A stretch of 64,000 bases of DNA. It comes from Clostridium_AM sp964554365. GTDB taxonomy: Bacteria; Bacillota; Clostridia; Clostridiales; Clostridiaceae. A program made the translations under genes and the position numbers. The DNA is taken from the NCBI GenBank assembly GCA_964554365.1, contig CAZKOJ010000003.1, positions 12,075-76,074 on the forward strand, read 5' to 3'. Every line of letters begins with the position of its first letter. The stretch's first letter is position 1. Shown piece after piece: positions 52,304-61,036 of the stretch. Below the pieces are notes generated by a model. It was not told the DNA's origin. It made no database searches and saw only the letters and a list, made by a program, of their open reading frames with translations.

Positions 52304-52522
52304 ATGAAAAAGTCAAACAAGGATCTGGCTAAGAATTTAAATTTCACTATTGATGTTAACAAAATAGCTTTGAACTCTAGAAAATTTAACACTGATGAAA
52401 TTTCTAGAGGAATAGGCGTTCACAAACCAAAAAAAGGTAAAGGTTCGTATACCCGTAAGAATAAACATGATGAATATTCTTATGGGTATAATTTTTTTTG
52501 CTTTTTTTATTTTTTAGATTAG
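52304..52522 (+). CDS. ArfA/BrfA-like ribosome-rescue factor with terminator inside the gene
   Basis: 72 codons from ATG 52304 with AAGGGA upstream. Residues 41-55 read KPKKGKGSYTRKNKH, closely matching the KKGKGSYMRKGKH core of E. coli ArfA; Bacillus BrfA is a functional counterpart. An intrinsic terminator (16-bp stem 52448-52490, then eight T) lies inside the frame from codon 49, with its U-run at codons 63-66, so most transcripts should end without a stop codon. That is how arfA and brfA are regulated: nonstop mRNA is destroyed by trans-translation unless tmRNA fails. Codons 64-72 (FFCFFYFLD) would rarely be made. The family call rests on this motif plus gene architecture. Confidence 0.7.
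   Translation: MKKSNKDLAKNLNFTIDVNKIALNSRKFNTDEISRGIGVHKPKKGKGSYTRKNKHDEYSYGYNFFCFFYFLD
52448..52499 (+). terminator. Intrinsic terminator inside the rescue-factor reading frame
   Basis: TATACCCGTAAGAATA (52448-52463) pairs with TATTCTTATGGGTATA (52475-52490), 16 bp with one G:U pair and an 11-base loop, followed by eight T. It overlaps codons 49-66 of the ORF ending at 52522. Confidence 0.9.
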
Positions 52523-52559
52523 ATAAATTTTAATGATGCAATATGTTTCTTATTTTAAT

Positions 52560-52805
52560 TTAAACTTTTTCAGTTTGTAATTTTTTTAAAGCTTCATCAA
52601 TCGTCCCCCTGTCAAAGCCGACAATTATTTTTCCATCTATATTCACTACTGGGACTCCTTGTTGACCAGAAAGCTCTATCATTTCTTTCCTTGCTTCTTT
52701 ATCGTCTCCTACGTTTACGTCTATAAATTCTATATTCTTTGATTCTAAATATCCTTTAACTTTTTTACACCATGGACATGTAGGTGTTGAATATACTTTA
52801 ACCAT
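52560..52805 (-). CDS. Glutaredoxin-family thiol protein (NrdH-like)
   Basis: 81 residues, thioredoxin fold with the redox motif TCPWC (Cys10, Cys13) and cis-Pro segment GVPVVNIDGKIIVGFD. The KVYSTPTCPWCKKVKGYL opening is typical of NrdH/clostridial glutaredoxins that take electrons from thioredoxin reductase rather than glutathione. It follows the reductase gene by 21 bases on the same strand, so the two probably form an electron-transfer pair. ACGGAGG precedes the ATG. Confidence 0.9.
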   Translation of the reverse strand: MVKVYSTPTCPWCKKVKGYLESKNIEFIDVNVGDDKEARKEMIELSGQQGVPVVNIDGKIIVGFDRGTIDEALKKLQTEKV

Positions 52806-52826
52806 TTTATATACCTCCGTACCTAA

Positions 52827-53777
52827 TTATTTTAACATTTTAGATTTTTTCTTCTCTACTATATATCTTTCAGCCATTAAGCTTGCTACTGTTCCATCAC
52901 CTGTAGCTGTAGTAAGCTGTCTAAACATCTTAGTCCTTACATCTCCAGCAACAAATACTCCCTTTACATTGGTTTCTGTAGTTTCTCCTGCTTCAATGTA
53001 TCCATATTCATTAATGTTAATATACTCTTTAAATAAATCTGTTTTAGGAATCATACCTATATATACAAATATTCCATGTACTTTTATTTCTGAAAGTTCT
53101 TTAGTTTTTAAGTTTTCTATACTAATACCTTGAACTTTTCCTTTTCCTAAAGCATGTCGTATTTCAGAGTCCCATATTACTTTTATCTTAGGATTTTTAA
53201 AAAGCTCTTGTTGATTTGATTCATCTGCTTGAAAATTATCAAATTGATGAATTACTGTAACACTTTTAGCATATCTAGATAAAAAAATAGCTCCTTCTAC
53301 TGCTGAGTTTCCTCCACCTACTACCGCAAGGTCCTTACCTTCATACATTTGACCATCACATATTTCACAATAATGAACTCCATTACCATGGAACTTTGCT
53401 TCTTCATCAATAGGAAGTTCTCTATGCTTAGAACCTGTAGCAATTATAACTGTATCAGGCTTATATATATATGTTTCTGTTTCCACTACTTTCTCATCAT
53501 CAGTAAGTTTAACTGAAATTATTTTATCGAACTCATCTATCCTAGCTCCTAAATGCTGTGCTTGCTCGTAAAACTTATCTCCTAAGTCGCTACCGGTTAT
53601 AGCTTTAAATCCTGGATAATTTTCAACTAAATAGGTATCTTTTATTTGTCCTCCAATTATCGCATCCTCTAAAAGAAGGGTATTTAATTTCAATCTACCA
53701 GCATATATTGCAGCAGTTAATCCTGCTGGTCCAGCCCCAATTATCAGTAAATCCAATTTTTTTTCTTCTTTTCCCAT
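52827..53777 (-). CDS. Thioredoxin reductase-like FAD/NAD(P) disulfide reductase
   Basis: 316 residues from ATG 53777 behind GGTGA. FAD-binding GAGPAGLTAAIYAGR sits near the N-terminus, the redox disulfide HYCEICDG supplies Cys137 and Cys140, the NAD(P)-binding site is VVGGGNSAVEGAIFLSR, and the C-terminal FAD motif is GVFVAGDVRTKMFRQL. The active site is C-E-I-C where CATC is usual. Pairing with the adjacent glutaredoxin-like protein suggests it reduces that protein. The electron donor (NADPH, NADH or ferredoxin) cannot be decided by eye. Confidence 0.9.
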   Translation of the reverse strand: MGKEEKKLDLLIIGAGPAGLTAAIYAGRLKLNTLLLEDAIIGGQIKDTYLVENYPGFKAITGSDLGDKFYEQAQHLGARIDEFDKIISVKLTDDEKVVETETYIYKPDTVIIATGSKHRELPIDEEAKFHGNGVHYCEICDGQMYEGKDLAVVGGGNSAVEGAIFLSRYAKSVTVIHQFDNFQADESNQQELFKNPKIKVIWDSEIRHALGKGKVQGISIENLKTKELSEIKVHGIFVYIGMIPKTDLFKEYININEYGYIEAGETTETNVKGVFVAGDVRTKMFRQLTTATGDGTVASLMAERYIVEKKKSKMLK

Positions 53778-53999
53778 ATATCTCACCAACTCTTAATTCA
53801 AACTTTGTTTTGAATAATAATTATTTATTAATAATTATTATACTTATATTGTAATAAAAATACTTTCTTCTGTCAACACAAATTTATAGTTAATTAAATG
53901 TATGTAATTATGTTTCCTATATAGCATAAATTTTAACCCAAAACTTTTAACCAGTATTTAAAATAAAAACTTGTTATTACATAAAATATGAAATGTTTA

Positions 54000-54049
54000 A
54001 AAAACAAAAATATCAATGAACTAAAATTTCATTGATATTTTTGTTTTTT
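54000..54049. terminator. Terminator of the DUF4397 gene
   Basis: AAAAACAAAAATATCAATGA pairs with TCATTGATATTTTTGTTTTT around a short loop, leaving U-rich tails on both strands. Confidence 0.85.
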
Positions 54050-54061
54050 AAATTTTAAATA

Positions 54062-54709
54062 CTAGAACTTTAAATATGTGTTTCCATCTAAGGGTATTAC
54101 TACTTGTAGTGGAGGCTTTCCACCTACAAGTCCTATTGCGTAAATGCTGTAAAACTTATTTGGATGAAGTCTTATATTAGGTACAAACAACACTACTCTA
54201 TCTGTTCCTGCTACCCTTACATTAAAATTATAAACACCTGGAGGAATTTGCACATAATTTGTAACATCTCCATAGGCCACATTACTAAAAAGCACCTTTC
54301 CATTTGTTAACACCACATCTACTGGAGGAGCACCTGGAGATAAATGTGCAAATTTTACTTTAAGTCTCCCAGAAGCTAAAGGCTGTACAGGATCTTCTAT
54401 AGCTTTTAGCGATATGTCTTTTAATCTTCCTATAGCTGCTAATGTAAATATTTTTTCTTCAGGTATAACTAACTGCGTATCTATCACTGGATTATTTTTA
54501 GTACCTGCTGCAAATACTCTAACTCTATATTTACCTCCTGGTACAGGCATGTATTCAGTAAAATTTCCAAACTTTAAATTCCTAGCTATAATAGAATTAT
54601 TAGCATATACATCCACCGGTGGTGCATCTGGTGACGCATGAAATATTCTAATATAAGAAGGTATTGGTTTTACTCTAAAATTGCCATAACAATAAGGACA
54701 AACAAACAT
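54062..54709 (-). CDS. DUF4397 domain protein with two beta-sandwich repeats
   Basis: 215 residues. Two DUF4397 units follow each other: IRIFHASPDAPPVDVYANNS (from about 20) and VKFAHLSPGAPPVDVVLTNG (from about 117), each with the H-x-SP-x-APPVDV signature and a PGGKYRVRV or PPGVYNFNV strand. The N-terminus has no signal peptide but a CPYC pair (MFVCPYCYG). The family is usually extracellular, so secretion or spore/wall location without a classical signal is an open question. GGGTG precedes the ATG. The gene is monocistronic. Confidence 0.88.
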   Translation of the reverse strand: MFVCPYCYGNFRVKPIPSYIRIFHASPDAPPVDVYANNSIIARNLKFGNFTEYMPVPGGKYRVRVFAAGTKNNPVIDTQLVIPEEKIFTLAAIGRLKDISLKAIEDPVQPLASGRLKVKFAHLSPGAPPVDVVLTNGKVLFSNVAYGDVTNYVQIPPGVYNFNVRVAGTDRVVLFVPNIRLHPNKFYSIYAIGLVGGKPPLQVVIPLDGNTYLKF

Positions 54710-54847
54710 AAAATCACCCTTTTAATTGTTTACCTTATCATTATATGTAAACACTATTTTTTTGTTATCAATTTGTAACCATTAAAAGAAAAAATTCACG
54801 TATAATTGTTACATAATAGGGTTTAAAATATTATATAGAGGTGTTGC

Positions 54848-56023
54848 ATGAAAAAGAAAAACAGTAGAAAAAAAAAGAATTTTAAAAACAGAAGAAGAAA
54901 AATCGTCTCAATTGCTGCCTTTTCATTTTTACTAATTAGTTTATGCTTTGTAACATTTAAAAGTGTATCTTTTGTTAAGAATAAAATAGTTTCTTCGTTC
55001 TTTAAAGTAACTGCTAATAAAACAGTTCCTAATAAAAGCGATAATAAAAATAAAGCTGTTTCTAAAACTCCTGATAAGACTATACCTACTGTAGAGGTTT
55101 TGTTAAGTAGTGCTGGTGATTGTACTATTGGAACAGATCCCAACTTTGATAAGGAGACTTCTCTACCTACTATGGTTCATAGGCAGGATGACGACTACGG
55201 TTATTTGTTTAAAAACGCTTTACCTATTTTCGGAAAAGATGATATAACCATTGTAAACTTAGAAACTACTTTTACTAATTCTTCAGCTAAAGCTGAAAAG
55301 ACTTTTACTTTTAAAGCACCTCCCACATTTGCTAAGTCCTTAAATTTAGGATCCATTGAGGGAGTTAACTTATCTAACAATCATACTTATGATTTTTTAG
55401 ATAAGGGTTTTCAAGATACTGTGCAAACACTTAAAGATTACAAAATTAATTATTTTGGTGAAAATAACAAATGGATAAAGGAAGTTAAAGGAGTAAAATT
55501 TGGTTTTCTAGGCTACAACGGTTGGAATTATGATAAAGAATTAATTAATAAATTAAAAGAAGATATAGAAGATTTGAAAAATCAAAATTGTGTAGTGGTG
55601 GTTAATTTCCATTGGGGTGAAGAAGGCAGCTATAATTCAAATGAAACTCAGAAAAATATAGCTCACTATGCCATTGATAAAGGCGCAGATTTAATAATTG
55701 GCCACCATCCTCATGTAATTCAGGGTATAGAAAAGTATAAAGATAAATTTATATGTTATAGTCTCGGTAATTTTTGTTTTGGAGGAAATTCTAATCCTTC
55801 AGATAAAGACACTTTTATACTTCAAGCTAAGTTTTCTTTTGATAACAACAAGCTATCTAAGTATAATATAAGAGTCATTCCTTTTAGTATATCTTCCGTA
55901 AACTATAAAAACGACTATTGTCCAACAGCTTTACAAGAAGGCTCTAAAGAAAGAGTGCTAAAGAAACTTAACAATATATCAAAAGATTTAAACTTCCAAT
56001 TAACAGATTCTTTTAATGAATAA
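54848..56023 (+). CDS. CapA-family (poly-gamma-glutamate capsule type) metallophosphoesterase-like protein
   Basis: 391 residues. A strongly basic N-terminus (14 Lys/Arg in the first 20 residues) precedes one membrane segment (about 20-40). A Lys/Ser/Thr linker follows, then the CapA domain (from about 85): SSAGDCTIGTDPNF, NLETTFTNS, GVNLSNNHTYDFLDKGF, VVVNFHWGEEGSYN and IIGHHPHVIQGIEKY with CYSLGNFCFGGN. This is the calcineurin-like fold of CapA/PgsA, with intact Asp/His ligands. No capsule synthesis genes are nearby, so an envelope-related phosphatase role is inferred only from the fold. GAGGTG precedes the ATG. Confidence 0.9.
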   Translation: MKKKNSRKKKNFKNRRRKIVSIAAFSFLLISLCFVTFKSVSFVKNKIVSSFFKVTANKTVPNKSDNKNKAVSKTPDKTIPTVEVLLSSAGDCTIGTDPNFDKETSLPTMVHRQDDDYGYLFKNALPIFGKDDITIVNLETTFTNSSAKAEKTFTFKAPPTFAKSLNLGSIEGVNLSNNHTYDFLDKGFQDTVQTLKDYKINYFGENNKWIKEVKGVKFGFLGYNGWNYDKELINKLKEDIEDLKNQNCVVVVNFHWGEEGSYNSNETQKNIAHYAIDKGADLIIGHHPHVIQGIEKYKDKFICYSLGNFCFGGNSNPSDKDTFILQAKFSFDNNKLSKYNIRVIPFSISSVNYKNDYCPTALQEGSKERVLKKLNNISKDLNFQLTDSFNE

Positions 56024-56033
56024 AACTTAAGAT

Positions 56034-56072
56034 AAAAAAGGGATATATTCAATATTAAATATATCCCTTTTC
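56034..56072. terminator. Bidirectional terminator between capA-like and lysP-like genes
   Basis: AAAAGGGATATATT pairs with AATATATCCCTTTT around an 8-base loop between convergent genes. Confidence 0.85.
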
Positions 56073-56080
56073 GTTGCACT

Positions 56081-57523
56081 TTAACGTGTATTATCTAAAT
56101 CAACATCCATTAAATCAATAACTTTTGTTTTATGTTTGTTTTTATATGATAACCATAATCCTAGGAATAATGGCAATCCAATATATGATGAAATTACTCC
56201 ATTCCAGTCTATTTTTTCAGCTTGGAAATAGGTAACACCTTGTCCTAAGATAACAACTATACATAATACTAATGCTATTATTGGTCCTAATGGAAATAGC
56301 TTTGCCTTATATTTTAGTTTTCCTAAATCAAGACCTTGAGCCACATAAGCTTTACGGAAACGATAGTGACATAATGCTATACCTACCCATGCAACAAAGC
56401 CCGCAAGTCCTGAAGCTGCCACTAGCCATACATAAACTGTACTTTCTGCATAAAGTCCTGTTAAAAAGCAAGCTGATGCTACTACTGTAGTTAATAATAA
56501 AGAGTTTATAGGAACTCCTCTTGAATTAACTTTTCCAAGCCATGCAGGAGCTTTTCCATCCTTAGCCATTGCATATAACATTCTACTTGAAGCATACATT
56601 CCTGAGTTTCCAGCTGATAGTACTGAGGTTAGAATAACTGCATTCATTAGTGATGCTGCTGCTGCAATACCAGCCTTTTGGAAAACTAATGTAAATGGAC
56701 TTGTATCAACACTAGCATCCATATAAGGAATTATTGCTCCTACAACAAATATTGTTCCTAAATAAAACAATAAGATTCTCCAAAATATTGTATTAATAGC
56801 CTTAGGTATATTTTTCTCTGGGTCTTCACTTTCTCCAGCCGCTACACCTACAAGCTCCGTTCCTTGGAACGAAAATCCTGCAATTAAAAACACCATAAAA
56901 ATTGATTTAACACCACCAACAAAAGGTGCATCACCAACACTAAAATTTTTAAGACCTATTGAATGACCTCCTATTATTCCAAAGATAGTTGCAGCACCTA
57001 TTATTAAAAATACAATAACTGTAACTACTTTAATACCTGCAAACCAAAATTCTGATTCTCCATATGCCCTTGCTGATAAAAGGTTAAGTGAAACTATTAA
57101 TGCAAGGAATAAAACACTCCATACAATAGCTGGAACTCCTGGAAACCAGTATTTCATAATAAGTGCTCCTGCAACCATCTCTGCTGCAACAGTAATCGCC
57201 CAGTTATACCAATAGTTCCACCCCATTGCAAATCCAAAAGCTGGATCAACAAATTTTGATGCATAAATTCCAAAAGAACCTGAATCAGGCATAAAAGTTG
57301 CCATTTCTCCTAAACTAGTCATTAAAAAATAAACCATAATTCCTATACATCCATATGCAACTAGAGCCCCTCCTGGTCCTGCTTGATTAATAGTAGCTCC
57401 TAGTGCTAAGAATATCCCTGTTCCAATGGCACCTCCCATTGCAATCATATTAAGATGCCTTGCTGTTAAACTTCTTTTTAGTTCATTTGAGCCTTCCATT
57501 TTTGTTTCTGTAACTTCTTCCAT
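56081..57523 (-). CDS. lysP: Lysine-type amino acid permease (APC superfamily)
   Basis: 480 residues from ATG 57523, which follows AAGGAGG; upstream in-frame codons belong to the leader. Twelve membrane segments, with the amino-acid permease opening LKRSLTARHLNMIAMGGAIG then TGIFLALGATINQAGPGG, and EFWFAGIKVVTVIVFLIIGA further on, as in LysP. It imports a basic amino acid with protons. A lysine riboswitch with its own terminator lies directly upstream (57581-57826), which makes lysine the most likely substrate. The symbol is given on that combined evidence. Confidence 0.88.
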   Translation of the reverse strand: MEEVTETKMEGSNELKRSLTARHLNMIAMGGAIGTGIFLALGATINQAGPGGALVAYGCIGIMVYFLMTSLGEMATFMPDSGSFGIYASKFVDPAFGFAMGWNYWYNWAITVAAEMVAGALIMKYWFPGVPAIVWSVLFLALIVSLNLLSARAYGESEFWFAGIKVVTVIVFLIIGAATIFGIIGGHSIGLKNFSVGDAPFVGGVKSIFMVFLIAGFSFQGTELVGVAAGESEDPEKNIPKAINTIFWRILLFYLGTIFVVGAIIPYMDASVDTSPFTLVFQKAGIAAAASLMNAVILTSVLSAGNSGMYASSRMLYAMAKDGKAPAWLGKVNSRGVPINSLLLTTVVASACFLTGLYAESTVYVWLVAASGLAGFVAWVGIALCHYRFRKAYVAQGLDLGKLKYKAKLFPLGPIIALVLCIVVILGQGVTYFQAEKIDWNGVISSYIGLPLFLGLWLSYKNKHKTKVIDLMDVDLDNTR

Positions 57524-57580
57524 TTTTTCCTCCTTATCGGTTTTATTTTTTCCGATAAGTGAAATAACTAAGATGAGCAT

Positions 57581-57612
57581 AAAAAATACCCTGAGCATCC
57601 ACTCAGGGTATT
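57581..57612 (-). terminator. Expression-platform terminator of the lysine riboswitch
   Basis: AATACCCTGAG (57586-57596) pairs with CTCAGGGTATT (57602-57612), and the minus strand continues with six U residues, 58 bases before the permease start. Confidence 0.85.
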
Positions 57613-57651
57613 AAAATATACATTTACAAATGTATATTAATTCTACAATGA

Positions 57652-57826
57652 ATGATAGCCCTCCACAAGATTGTAATCTGTGACAGTATTGCATATATTC
57701 TATACAAAACCAGCTATACAGTATTAAAAGCATTTACTGTACGCTTCGGCGAAATTTCCTTTCAAACTGCTTCATAGTGCTTATCTCCACAGTTGTACTT
57801 TTAAACTTCGCGCCTCTATCTAAGTT
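57652..57826 (-). ncRNA. Lysine riboswitch (L box) aptamer
   Basis: On the minus strand the conserved L-box blocks occur in order: AGATAGAGGCGCGAAG, AAAAGTA, GAAAGGAAATTTCGCCGAAG, AGCTGG, ACTGTCACAGATTACAA and the closing TGGAGGGCTATC. The first and last blocks pair to form helix 1. It precedes the lysine-type permease and a terminator, so lysine binding should switch expression off. Confidence 0.93.
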
Positions 57827-57903
57827 ATTCACTTATAATTAATTATTATACATTAAAATTTATAAATAGTAAATAGTTTTTAATATTTTCTAATTTTAAC
57901 CGT

Positions 57904-59535
57904 CTATATCTCTTCATTATTTATTGTTTTTACGGATTCATTATATCTAAAACTTATATTTTTATTAATTTTAGGTATTAAAAGTTTATCAGATTTTTCT
58001 ATTTTCACTCCAATATCACGTAATTTTAAAAGTCTTATCATACTTTCTTTAGATTTTGTACTATCTTCTAACAAATTAGGATTTCCTATAGCTTTTATTA
58101 CAAATGGGTGTTCTATTTTATTGCCATTAATTATAAGTTTCATCCCTTCATAATTTATTTCACTATTACCTAACAACCGTTCATTATTTACAGAAATAAC
58201 TTCTACTCCATTATTTTTCAATTCATTTGTTATTTTACGAATATCTTCTACATTAACTAATCCCAGAGCATATTCAAAATTATCTGAGCTAGACGAACTA
58301 TCTTCTTGACTTTTATCTGTAAGCGTTATAATTACTCCTTTTCCTTCAACATCAGTACTTCCTGTAAGTATTTCATTGTTTCTCATTTGTTTTAGTGACT
58401 GTTCATTATTTTTGTAAGCACTTTGAAACAGTTTTAACGGTTTCGCCTCTTTTGCACTGGTTAAGCCTACACATCCTATTAATAGAAAAAGTATAGTTGC
58501 TGTAATGGTCCATTTTAATGATTTTTTCTTAAATAATGAAATCATAATGATTCTCCTTTCAATTTCAGATTTATTTTTAATTATTTTGGTAGTGCCTGGT
58601 ATCCATTGAGGTTCTGAAATAATTTCTAACAAATCAATAAGTGTATGTCCATATTCTTTGTATTCTTCTTCTTTTACATAAGAAAGCACCGTAGCATCAC
58701 ACGCAATCTCACAATCATATCGCATTCTATAGAATCCATACCATATTACTGGATTAAACCAATATAGTATTTGTAAAAATACCATTAGCCAATTAATAGC
58801 TATGTCCTTCCGTTTAAAATGTACTAACTCATGAAAAAATATATATTTTAATTGATTACAATTAAGTTTTCCAAGTAATTCCTGTGGCAGTATTATTTTC
58901 GGATTAGTAATTCCTGATAAACATGGTGTATCAGTTATTGAGCTAACTATAATAGGAATATTATTTTTAATCTTCATTATATACTTACATTCATTTAAAG
59001 TATAAATAACTGATTCATTACTAACTGTATCATACATTTTATTTTTCAATAAATGTCTTATATTAATCATGATAGTACGACTTATAAGTATAACTATACC
59101 TACAATCCATATGAATATAAGCTTTGTTTCTATATTAGAATAAATATTTTTAATATCTATATATACCATTTCAACCTTGGTTAACTTTATACTATTTTCA
59201 TTTTGTTTAGGTACAACTTCTTCATATACGTCTAATAGGTTCTCTTTATTATATACTGCTCTGCTTTTTTCTTTTTCACTATAGCTGAATTTATTTTCTT
59301 CATTTATAGAAATGCTCATTGTAGAAGGTCTGATTATATTAAAAATACTTAAAGAACTTTTAGGCGCATAGGGCATTATTAATCTTATAAATAGCAAAAA
59401 CCAAATATAATAATGCCATGAGGGAGTTAACTTGTTCTTGAAAATTAGCTTTATAAAAACAATTATAAATATAAGTATACTAGCCATAGCAGCTGATACT
59501 ATTATCCATTGAAAAAAATGCCTAAATCCCCCCAT
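57904..59535 (-). CDS. BlaR1-like M56 sensor metalloprotease with C-terminal DUF881-like domain
   Basis: 543 residues. Three or four membrane segments surround a cytoplasmic M56 gluzincin domain with HELVH at 235-239 and the downstream YDCEIACDATVLSY. A final membrane segment (about 350) leads to an outside domain from about 365. That part is not a penicillin-binding domain. It resembles DUF881: GKGVIITLTD, VNVEDIRKITNELKNNGVEV then ISVNNERL, HPFVIKAIGNPNLLEDS and LLKLRDIGVKIEKSDKLLIP. It follows the blaI-like gene by 14 bases. By analogy with BlaR1, ligand binding outside would activate cleavage that removes the repressor. Confidence 0.8.
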   Translation of the reverse strand: MGGFRHFFQWIIVSAAMASILIFIIVFIKLIFKNKLTPSWHYYIWFLLFIRLIMPYAPKSSLSIFNIIRPSTMSISINEENKFSYSEKEKSRAVYNKENLLDVYEEVVPKQNENSIKLTKVEMVYIDIKNIYSNIETKLIFIWIVGIVILISRTIMINIRHLLKNKMYDTVSNESVIYTLNECKYIMKIKNNIPIIVSSITDTPCLSGITNPKIILPQELLGKLNCNQLKYIFFHELVHFKRKDIAINWLMVFLQILYWFNPVIWYGFYRMRYDCEIACDATVLSYVKEEEYKEYGHTLIDLLEIISEPQWIPGTTKIIKNKSEIERRIIMISLFKKKSLKWTITATILFLLIGCVGLTSAKEAKPLKLFQSAYKNNEQSLKQMRNNEILTGSTDVEGKGVIITLTDKSQEDSSSSSDNFEYALGLVNVEDIRKITNELKNNGVEVISVNNERLLGNSEINYEGMKLIINGNKIEHPFVIKAIGNPNLLEDSTKSKESMIRLLKLRDIGVKIEKSDKLLIPKINKNISFRYNESVKTINNEEI

Positions 59536-59549
59536 AAAATTTTCTCCTT

Positions 59550-59924
59550 TTATTTTTTTGTATCATCTAAAATATGTTTTAATTCCTCAATTTCCTTTTT
59601 AGACAACTTGTCATTTTTCAGAAAATTCGCTAACATTATATTTAGTGATCCATTAAATACTTTTTTTAAAAAGAAGCTACTTTCTTCCATACTTGACTCT
59701 TCTTCAGATATAAGAGGGTAACATAATCTTGGTGATGTTCCTTCCTCCACTGCTATAGCTTTTTTATTTATAAGTCTATTTATTAAAGTATATATAGTGG
59801 TAGTACTCCAATTGTTAATAGGTTTTAGTATTTCTACTATTTCACTTGACGTTATAGGTGATTTTTTCCATAATACTTTCATCACCTGCCATTCTGCATC
59901 AGATATTTTAGGTAGCTTTTTCAT
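59550..59924 (-). CDS. BlaI/MecI/CopY family repressor
   Basis: 124 residues from ATG 59924, 8 bases after GAGGAGG. A winged helix spans 1-75 (KISDAEWQVMKVLWKKSPIT then SSEIVEILKPINNWSTTTIY), and the dimerisation helix follows to the end. The cleavage region for BlaI-type inactivation would lie near 80-105. Two TACANNTGTA operators overlap its promoter (59940-59975), so it represses itself and the M56 protease gene 14 bases downstream. No beta-lactamase gene is nearby; other targets are unknown. Confidence 0.92.
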   Translation of the reverse strand: MKKLPKISDAEWQVMKVLWKKSPITSSEIVEILKPINNWSTTTIYTLINRLINKKAIAVEEGTSPRLCYPLISEEESSMEESSFFLKKVFNGSLNIMLANFLKNDKLSKKEIEELKHILDDTKK

Positions 59925-59939
59925 TCTTCTCACCTCCTC

Positions 59940-59990
59940 TACAGTTGTAGAATGCAATTCAATTCTACAACTGTAGAATTGAATTGTCAA
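59940..59990 (-). promoter_or_regulatory. BlaI-type operators and promoter
   Basis: Two copies of the TACA-N2-TGTA box, TACAGTTGTA (59940-59949) and TACAACTGTA (59966-59975), belong to an extended inverted repeat. On the minus strand TTGACA (59990-59985) and TAGAAT (59967-59962) have a 17-base spacer; one operator covers the spacer and -10, the other the start of transcription. Confidence 0.85.
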
Positions 59991-60002
59991 TAATTTCTTA
60001 TA

Positions 60003-60060
60003 AAAAAATAAAACATTAAATGTATCATATATTTCTAATACATTTAATGTTTTATTTTTT
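60003..60060. terminator. Terminator of the radical SAM gene
   Basis: Arms AAATAAAACATTAAATGTA and TACATTTAATGTTTTATTT pair over about 20 bp with a 14-base loop and a long U-run on the plus and minus strands. Confidence 0.85.
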
Positions 60061-60073
60061 TATACTTACAAAT

Positions 60074-60949
60074 TTAATTAAATCTTTTTCTATATCCGCA
60101 CTTTCTACAAAGCTCTTCAACAACTTCTCGTCTTGAAAAGCCATCAAAAAGATTGTTAGCCCTTTTTCCTGCTACTATTTGTGAAAAATCAGATTCATGA
60201 ATATTTCCAAGATTAATTATACCTTCTCCATCAAGACAGCAAGGCACTACAGTTCCATCCACCAATATGGCCATTTGATTTCTAAGTCCATAACAAAATC
60301 CTTCAACAGCATACTCCTGTGCTTTTAAATCCGGCCACTGAAATTCATAATCTTGATTTAAATATATTTTATTAGAAATTTTAATGCCTCTACCAGGGCT
60401 TATTTTTTCTTCAATTTTATAGGGTAACTCAAATTCCTGCTGTATTACTTCCAATATGTGATTATTTATTTTTCTTTGAAGATTGGTTACATTGTTTTTA
60501 TCTAAGTTCCATAACCTTAATGATATTAAAACATCTGTGGTATAAATGGCTTCCTTTACAAATGTAATAATATTCTTAATATATTCATCCTTATTTGTAG
60601 AGCCTTCATTTCCATCAAAGCTATGTAGTGAAAAGTTAATCTGTCTTAGGGCAGGTTTTGGAAGCAGCTTATCCTTAACCTTGTTTATAAGGGTTCCATT
60701 AGTGGTTATGTTAACCTTAAACCCTTTTTCATAGCTTAAATCTAAAAATTTGTCTATTTCAGGATGTAAAAGAGGTTCTCCTTTTACATGAAAATATATA
60801 TAATCCGTATATGGTTTTATTTGCTCTAATATTTTATTAAAGGTTTCTATTTTCATAAACTCACCTTTACGCTGGGTTTGAGGACAAAAGCTACAAGCAA
60901 GATTACATACATTTGTAATTTCAATGTAAAATTTTTTAAATTTTTTCAT
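60074..60949 (-). CDS. Radical SAM/SPASM domain protein
   Basis: 291 residues. The radical SAM cluster motif is CNLACSFC (Cys15, Cys19, Cys22), followed by the GEP-like VKGEPLLHPE and TTNGTLI segments. The C-terminal SPASM region contains GFCYGLRNQMAILVDGTVVP with CC and a final ELCRKCGYRK, giving enough Cys for auxiliary clusters. SPASM enzymes often modify peptides (sactipeptides, quinohemoproteins) or act in anaerobic sulfatase maturation. No precursor peptide was seen next to it, so the substrate is open. GGAG precedes the ATG with 9-base spacing. The gene is monocistronic. Confidence 0.9.
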   Translation of the reverse strand: MKKFKKFYIEITNVCNLACSFCPQTQRKGEFMKIETFNKILEQIKPYTDYIYFHVKGEPLLHPEIDKFLDLSYEKGFKVNITTNGTLINKVKDKLLPKPALRQINFSLHSFDGNEGSTNKDEYIKNIITFVKEAIYTTDVLISLRLWNLDKNNVTNLQRKINNHILEVIQQEFELPYKIEEKISPGRGIKISNKIYLNQDYEFQWPDLKAQEYAVEGFCYGLRNQMAILVDGTVVPCCLDGEGIINLGNIHESDFSQIVAGKRANNLFDGFSRREVVEELCRKCGYRKRFN

Positions 60950-61036
60950 TAGTTTATACTCCAGTCTTATGTGTACTATATATTTTTATCAGAAACTCTA
61001 TCATACATATAAAACGGATAAAATTCAAGGTTCTAT

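Noticed and set aside
60074..60949. Sactipeptide or other RiPP cluster around the radical SAM/SPASM enzyme
   Set aside because: No Cys-rich precursor peptide, transporter or RRE-domain gene lies next to it; the flanking genes are BlaI/M56 and MgtC.
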